DNA from: JBEIFW01 sp044370695
GTDB lineage: Bacteria > Actinomycetota > Acidimicrobiia > Acidimicrobiales > Ilumatobacteraceae
DNA length: 34,554 nucleotides
NCBI GenBank assembly: GCA_044370695.1
Contig: JBILVB010000025.1
Span: 1-34,554 of the forward strand
Direction of reading: 5' to 3'
The translations under genes were made by a program, and so were the position numbers. Under the pieces are notes generated by a model, which was not told the origin of the DNA, did not search any database, and saw nothing but the letters and a program-made list of their open reading frames with translations. This document shows, one piece after another, positions 30,170-34,554 of this stretch. How positions within the stretch are numbered: the stretch's first letter is position 1; the number at the start of each line of letters is the position of its first letter.

Positions 30170-32047
30170 TCAACGCAGCACGAGCACCTCGTCGGCGCTG
30201 TCGAGCGCCAGGGGAGCGGACTTCACCGGGTTGAGGAGCACCACGCCGTCGGACGCACGCCGGTAGCCGATCGCGCTGTGGCCCTGGGCCGATGCCGCCG
30301 CCACCACCTGTGCGAACGACGTGCACGACGCAGCGCCGTACCGGTCGGCCAACACGAGCTCGATGCGGCACCCGGTGGCGTCGAACAGGTCCCGGAACAC
30401 CTGGTCGAGCTCCCAGCGTTCGGAGAGCTGGGCGATCATCTTGCTGGTCAGCTCGTCGCTGACCACGAAGTCGTCGACGCCGGTGGCCATGGCGAGCGGG
30501 GCGTGCCGTTGCTCGAGCAGTTCGGTGACGATACGGACCGGCCCGAGCCGTCCTGCGGAGGTGAGCTGGTTGAGCGCGAGCAGGAGCATGAGCGTGGCGG
30601 CGTCGGCCTCCTCGGGGGGCACGCCGTCGCGTCGGCCGAGGATGATCACCTCGTGCAGCGCAAGGCGGGCGGCGTGCAACGCGACCTCGAGCGGGCCACC
30701 TTGATGGGTGGAAACCTCGAGGCGCACGTGCTGCGCAGTGACCCCGCCGAGGATCTCGTCGGGGTCGTGGACGCCGGGATCGACCACGATTTCGACGGTG
30801 GTCTCGGACCCGAGGAACTCGTCGATCTCGGCGATCACGCGGGGCCCGAGCTGGCTCCAGCCGATCACGACGATCCGCCGTTGCGTCGGCGTGGTCGGTG
30901 GCGGAACCGGCAGGGGCACCGGCGGGGTGGGCCGGACCCCGGAGCTCACGAAGGTGCTGTCGTCGGATGCGATCCCGATCAGTTCGTCACCGGCGCCGAG
31001 CACCGTCGTCGGTTCGGGGTTGAGCCGGACCTGCCCTGCGTTGAGCACCCCCATCAGGCTGCAGGACTCGAACGCGAGCTGCGCCTCCGCGTACGTCCGC
31101 CCCGCCAGCGCAGGGAACGGGGCGAAGTAGATCTCGTCGCCCTCGAAGTCGAGCAGGTCGCGGAACACCTGGCTCAAGCCGTGCTGGCGGCACGCCTGGG
31201 CGGTGAGCTCGGCCACCACGGCGTCGGAGTTGACCACGACCACCCGCTCGCCGAACAGTGCTCGCACCGAGTCGGACGTCTCGCGGTCGTTCACCTCGAC
31301 CACGATCGGGGCGGTGCCCGACGCGGCGCGCACGGCCAGCAGCGTCTTCACCGCCGCCGCGTCCCCCGACCCGCCCCCGACGACCACGACGCTGCGGGCG
31401 CCGGCCAGGTTCACCCGGGCGAGGTCGACGAGCGCCGAGGTGCTCCCTCGCCGGCACACGATGCGGGTGGTGCGCAGGTCGGCCACACGGTCGCGCAACA
31501 CCTCCTCCATCGTCGTCTTGTCCTCGTCGGCGAGCACCACCACCGCTGCGCTCGACCGGCTCTCGTTGGCGAGCACCAGCTCGCTGACGATCTCGGGAAC
31601 GCGGTCGGACCACCCGAGGATCAGGGTGTGGTCCTTCTCGAGCACGAGGCTGCGGCCCCGGCGCAACTCCTCGACCCGCTGGTCGAGCGCGTTCGCGATG
31701 AGACCGATCAGCGCACCGGCGAGGAAGATGCCGGCCAGGGTGACCAGGAGGCCGAAGGGTCGGGTCCAGCCGGCGTCGTCGGAGAACGTGCCGGGATCGA
31801 GCGTGCGCAGCAGGGACTGCCAGAACGCCTCGAAGAAGTCGAGTTCCTCGTCCTCCCCGCCGACGCCGGTCAGATGCAAGAAGGTGAGGGCCACCGCAGC
31901 CACGGCCACTACCGCCAGGGTGAGCAGGCCGAGCCACAGCATCACCACCGAAGTGCCACGCGAGATCGCATTGTCGAACCGGTAGCGGACCCGCGCCCGG
32001 AGGCCGACCGGGGCGCCCGTGTGATCCGTCCGTCGTTGTGAAGCCAC
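30170..32047 (-). CDS. CASTOR/POLLUX-like ion channel with TrkA-N (RCK-type) domains
   Basis: The 625-residue product has a two-helix membrane part at residues ~30-125 (TSVVMLWLGLLTLAVVAVAAVALTF, then FFEAFWQSLLRTLDPGTFSDDAG and LLVTLAGIFLAGALIGLI) followed by VEELRRGRSLVLEKDHTLILGWS. This layout matches actinobacterial relatives of the plant nuclear-envelope channels. The cytoplasmic part holds two Rossmann-like nucleotide-binding domains, beginning at HTLILGWSDRVPEIVSEL and RIVVIGWSQLGPRVIAEI, separated by a Pro-rich linker. It probably conducts K+ or another cation under ligand control. The start GTG 32047 has GAGGAGG about 8 nt upstream; the frame continues upstream without homology. Confidence 0.87.
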   Translation of the reverse strand: MASQRRTDHTGAPVGLRARVRYRFDNAISRGTSVVMLWLGLLTLAVVAVAAVALTFLHLTGVGGEDEELDFFEAFWQSLLRTLDPGTFSDDAGWTRPFGLLVTLAGIFLAGALIGLIANALDQRVEELRRGRSLVLEKDHTLILGWSDRVPEIVSELVLANESRSSAAVVVLADEDKTTMEEVLRDRVADLRTTRIVCRRGSTSALVDLARVNLAGARSVVVVGGGSGDAAAVKTLLAVRAASGTAPIVVEVNDRETSDSVRALFGERVVVVNSDAVVAELTAQACRQHGLSQVFRDLLDFEGDEIYFAPFPALAGRTYAEAQLAFESCSLMGVLNAGQVRLNPEPTTVLGAGDELIGIASDDSTFVSSGVRPTPPVPLPVPPPTTPTQRRIVVIGWSQLGPRVIAEIDEFLGSETTVEIVVDPGVHDPDEILGGVTAQHVRLEVSTHQGGPLEVALHAARLALHEVIILGRRDGVPPEEADAATLMLLLALNQLTSAGRLGPVRIVTELLEQRHAPLAMATGVDDFVVSDELTSKMIAQLSERWELDQVFRDLFDATGCRIELVLADRYGAASCTSFAQVVAAASAQGHSAIGYRRASDGVVLLNPVKSAPLALDSADEVLVLR

Positions 32048-32130
32048 CCGGCTGCCTCCTCCTCGCCGAAGGGGCGCCAGTGTGGCACCTCTGCAGGGGT
32101 GCCGTCGTCGAAACGGTCCCGGTCGGGACC

Positions 32131-32136
32131 TATCGT
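32131..32136 (+). promoter_or_regulatory. Candidate -10 element for leaderless enolase-superfamily transcript
   Basis: TATCGT lies 7 nt before ATG 32144, which supports that start over the in-frame upstream TTG/ATG-like options. Confidence 0.55.
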
Positions 32137-32143
32137 GCCGCCG

Positions 32144-33253
32144 ATGCGCATCACCGCCGTCGAGGCGCGCACCTACCGAATGCCGTGGGACCCGCCGCTG
32201 CACGCTGCGTGGGATCCGGTCCCGCGCACCCACCAGGATGCCTGCATCGTGTCGGTCCACACCGACGAGGGGCTCTCGGGTCACGCGAGCGGCGACTTCC
32301 TGCCCGACCGGGCGGTCGTCGAGCGGTTCCTCGTCGGGCTCGACCCGTTGCGCACCGAGGTCGTGCGCGAGGTGATCGACACGATCGACTTCCACGGCGG
32401 CCGACCCTGGACCGCCGAGGTCGCGGTCTGGGATCTCGTCGGCAAAGCGGCTTCGATGCCGTTGCACCGGTTGCTCGGTGGCCGCCACGAGACGCTGTTC
32501 GCTTACGCCTCCAACGCCGAACGCGTTGCGCCGGCCGAGCGGGCCGAGCGCATCGCGTCACAGGCAGCCGCCGGGATCCGGGCGTTCAAGATCCGCTTCC
32601 ACGACCCGGACTGGCGTCGTGACGTCGCCGTCGTGGAGCACGTCCGCGACGTGGTCGGCGCCGGGGTCGATCTGATGGTCGACGCCAACCAGGGCTGGCG
32701 GATGCCGGGGGACACCACGCCCCGCTGGGACGTCGCGACGGCGGCGCAGGTGGCCCGTGCGCTCGAGCCGCTCGGCGTCTACTGGTTGGAAGAGGCGCTG
32801 CCGACCGCGGACGTCGACGGCTACGCGGCGCTGCGCCGGCTCACCAGCCTGCGCCTCGCGGCGGGGGAGATGGTGCGCCAGTTGCACGAGGCGCGTGAGC
32901 TGATCGTGCGGGGCGGGCTCGACGTCGTGCAGGCCGACGTGGTGCTCACCGGCGGCATCGGTGGCTGCCGACGCCTTGCGGCGCTGGCCGAACTCCACGG
33001 TCGATCCTGGACCCCGCACACCTGGTCGAACGGGTACGGCCTCGTCGCCAACCTCCACGCCGCGCTGGCGTTCGGCGCCGGGCCCTATCTCGAGGTGCCC
33101 TACGACCCGCCGGCGCTGCCGACCTCGCGGCGGGATTGGTTGCTGCCCGCCACCGTCGAGATGGCGCCGGACGGCACGATCGCGGCGCCGGCCGGACCGG
33201 GCCTCGGTGTCGAGCCGGACTTCGACGCGCTGGAGCGCTACCGCACCGGCTGA
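32144..33253 (+). CDS. Enolase-superfamily enzyme, mandelate racemase subgroup
   Basis: The 369-residue product should abstract a proton next to a carboxylate, as in sugar-acid dehydratases or racemases. The general-base strand has AFKIRF (K-x-R); metal ligands are in MVDANQGW, YWLEEALP and LAAGEMVR; the opposite acid/base is the histidine of WTPHTWSNGYG, with QADVVLTGGIGG supplying its aspartate partner. The capping domain is at the N-terminus (VEARTYRMPWDPPL, TDEGLSGHASGDF). The substrate cannot be told from sequence. ATG 32144 is supported by TATCGT 7 nt upstream. It is convergent with the spermidine-synthase-like gene, 4 bp between stops. Confidence 0.92.
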   Translation: MRITAVEARTYRMPWDPPLHAAWDPVPRTHQDACIVSVHTDEGLSGHASGDFLPDRAVVERFLVGLDPLRTEVVREVIDTIDFHGGRPWTAEVAVWDLVGKAASMPLHRLLGGRHETLFAYASNAERVAPAERAERIASQAAAGIRAFKIRFHDPDWRRDVAVVEHVRDVVGAGVDLMVDANQGWRMPGDTTPRWDVATAAQVARALEPLGVYWLEEALPTADVDGYAALRRLTSLRLAAGEMVRQLHEARELIVRGGLDVVQADVVLTGGIGGCRRLAALAELHGRSWTPHTWSNGYGLVANLHAALAFGAGPYLEVPYDPPALPTSRRDWLLPATVEMAPDGTIAAPAGPGLGVEPDFDALERYRTG

Positions 33254-33257
33254 CCCG

Positions 33258-34554
33258 TCAGGGCCTCAGCAACACCGACGGATCGCGTCGGGCGAGCAGG
33301 GGATCGAGGTTCACGAACGGGGCGTCGCTCGCAACGCCGAGGGACCGCCAGTACTCGATGCGCGGGAAGTCGTCGTCGAGGACCGGTCCGGGCCCGACGA
33401 AGTTGCGCAGGTCGTCGGGTCCGGCGGCGTACTGGGCCAGCAGGTCGTCGAACGAGCACACGCCCACCGTGCAGAACAGGGCGCGATCGGCCGGGTCGGC
33501 CAGCTTGCGCTCGATCGCCCCGCGGTCGAGTCGGAGCGGCTCGACCGTGCCGACGAGGACCTGCCCGCCGACCCACAACGTGGCCTCGGGGAACACCTGC
33601 AGGAACGAGCGCACGATGAGCCCGTACTCGACTTCGTTGCGAGCTGCGCCGACCCACTGCAGCGCGATGCCCCCGGGGGCCAACGCCTCGCGCACGAGGC
33701 GCCAGTAGTCGATCGACCAGAGCTTGCCGGCACCCGGGGAGCGGGGCTGGATGATGTCGGCGGTGATCACGTCGTACCGCTCGTCGGACACGAGGAGCCG
33801 GTTGCGGCCGTCGTCGGAGCGGATCCGTACGTTCGGCTTGTCGACGACGTCGTCGTTCCACGCACCGAACCACCGGGCGGCTCGAACCACCTCGGGGGAC
33901 AGCTCGACGACGTCGACCTCGACGCCCCGGACCGAGGACAGCGCGCCCGAGGTGACCCCGCCCCCGAGACCGATCACCAGAGCACGCGCCGGCGCCGGAT
34001 GGATCGCCATCGGGATCAGCGCGATCTGCTCGTGGATCCGCAGCACCCCGGGCTCGGACGAGGCCTGGTGCAGTCCGTCCACGTACAGGTGCCGGGCCCC
34101 GGTGTCGACCTGGTCGATCACCCAGGTGGTGCCCTGGCGCCCTTCCTCGACCGCGACGAGCGTCGAGCCGGGGAATCGTTGGGCCAGTGCGGCATCGGAC
34201 GGATCGGGCAGTCCGACCGCGACGACGGCCACGGCGACGAGGGCGGCGCCGGGCACCACCGGACGCGGCAGCGGGGACCGCCACAGCAGCGCCAGGCTGG
34301 TGGCCACGAGGGCGAGCGCAGGGATCGCGACGGTCACCCGGCTGCCGAATGCCGGGAGCAGGACGAACCCGGCGGTCAGCGAGCCCACGATCGCCCCGAG
34401 TGTGTTGCCGCCGTAGAACCGGCCGACGGCGTCGCCGGTGTGCTCCCGCCCCTCGGCGTAGAGGCGGGCCCCGATCGGGAACGCTGCGCCGAGCAGCAGC
34501 GACGCCGGGCCGACGCCGACCGCAGCGAGCAGCAGGGTGTACCGCGAGGAGGTG
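33258..34554 (-). CDS. Membrane-bound spermidine-synthase-like protein, 5' end outside the window
   Basis: The frame stays open to the right edge, so only the C-terminal 431 codons or so are seen. The visible part starts inside a membrane domain (GASLLLGAAFPIGARLY-like text, then VGRFYGGNTLGAIVGSLTAGFVLLPAFG) with three or four helices, followed by a soluble domain of the spermidine synthase fold. ALVIGLGGGVTSGALS and VDVVELSPEVVRAARWF form the S-adenosyl-methionine-type binding site, followed by VRIRSDDGRNRLL and YDVITADIIQP. Such fusions are common in bacteria with no settled substrate; true polyamine synthesis is not assured. It might relate to the ureohydrolase 11 kb away only by theme. 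Confidence 0.88.
   Translation of the reverse strand, partial: TSSRYTLLLAAVGVGPASLLLGAAFPIGARLYAEGREHTGDAVGRFYGGNTLGAIVGSLTAGFVLLPAFGSRVTVAIPALALVATSLALLWRSPLPRPVVPGAALVAVAVVAVGLPDPSDAALAQRFPGSTLVAVEEGRQGTTWVIDQVDTGARHLYVDGLHQASSEPGVLRIHEQIALIPMAIHPAPARALVIGLGGGVTSGALSSVRGVEVDVVELSPEVVRAARWFGAWNDDVVDKPNVRIRSDDGRNRLLVSDERYDVITADIIQPRSPGAGKLWSIDYWRLVREALAPGGIALQWVGAARNEVEYGLIVRSFLQVFPEATLWVGGQVLVGTVEPLRLDRGAIERKLADPADRALFCTVGVCSFDDLLAQYAAGPDDLRNFVGPGPVLDDDFPRIEYWRSLGVASDAPFVNLDPLLARRDPSVLLRP

Noticed and set aside
30278..32041. 587-codon open frame on + opposite the ion channel
   Set aside because: It is a shadow of the channel gene; low-complexity composition and no recognisable domain.
1..34554. 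A new defence, toxin-antitoxin or secondary-metabolite system
   Set aside because: Each gene was read in turn and nearly all belong to known housekeeping or envelope families; no nuclease-ATPase pair, toxin-antitoxin pair, synthase module or array was seen.

Overview
The window is a very GC-rich stretch of a high-GC Gram-positive (actinobacterial) chromosome. Gene order (pdxST, yebC, ruvCAB, yajC-secDF, apt, rel, hisS, aspS), many GTG starts, leaderless-type promoters and a fragment of the 'VPVTPCR...DTR' surface domain together suggest class Acidimicrobiia (an Ilumatobacter/Microthrix-like lineage). That placement is inference; no rRNA is present to test it. Most of the window is well-conserved housekeeping sequence, and I found no CRISPR array, prophage, intact insertion sequence, toxin-antitoxin pair or defence system.

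Region 1 (1-2132) holds the end of pdxS, then pdxT (pyridoxal phosphate synthesis), the YebC/TACO1-family gene and a Bcp-like peroxiredoxin, all on +. Region 2 (2136-7701) looks like an insert of surface-glycan genes within the usual pdxT-yebC-ruvC order: a polytopic membrane protein (-), a membrane-anchored NodB deacetylase (+), and a minus-strand operon of DegT aminotransferase, NAD-dependent sugar epimerase and family-2 glycosyltransferase. Region 3 (7848-21210) is a long co-directional + block: ruvC-ruvA-ruvB (Holliday junction processing), queA-tgt (queuosine in tRNA), yajC-secD-secF (protein export), apt (purine salvage), rel ((p)ppGpp), hisS-aspS (tRNA charging). Many of these genes overlap by ATGA or GTGA.

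Region 4 (21216-25317) holds an unknown + ORF, a minus cluster (unknown protein, small acidic protein, agmatinase-family ureohydrolase), an inositol-monophosphatase-like gene coupled to a Nudix hydrolase, a small unknown gene and tRNA-Val(UAC). Region 5 (25318-27684) is the only clearly accessory-looking stretch: short repeats beside the tRNA, a truncated secreted surface protein, a DoxX-like membrane protein and a secreted jelly-roll-like protein. Region 6 (27829-34554) holds a crotonase, a Prx5-type peroxiredoxin, a two-gene MaoC-type hydratase pair, a CASTOR/POLLUX-like ion channel, a mandelate-racemase-subgroup enolase and the C-terminal part of a membrane-bound spermidine-synthase-like protein that runs off the right edge.

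The clearest regulatory pattern is a TAnnnT -10 hexamer (mostly TAGnnT or TACnnT) lying 6-9 nt before a start codon, repeated upstream of at least six genes, which implies widespread leaderless transcription. I do not see a convincing wholly new multi-gene system. The best leads are the degenerate tRNA-adjacent region, a possible CTG start for the ureohydrolase, a divergent gene pair whose two start codons share one CCATGG, a 42-bp tandem duplication inside secD, and the membrane-embedded deacetylase fusion.
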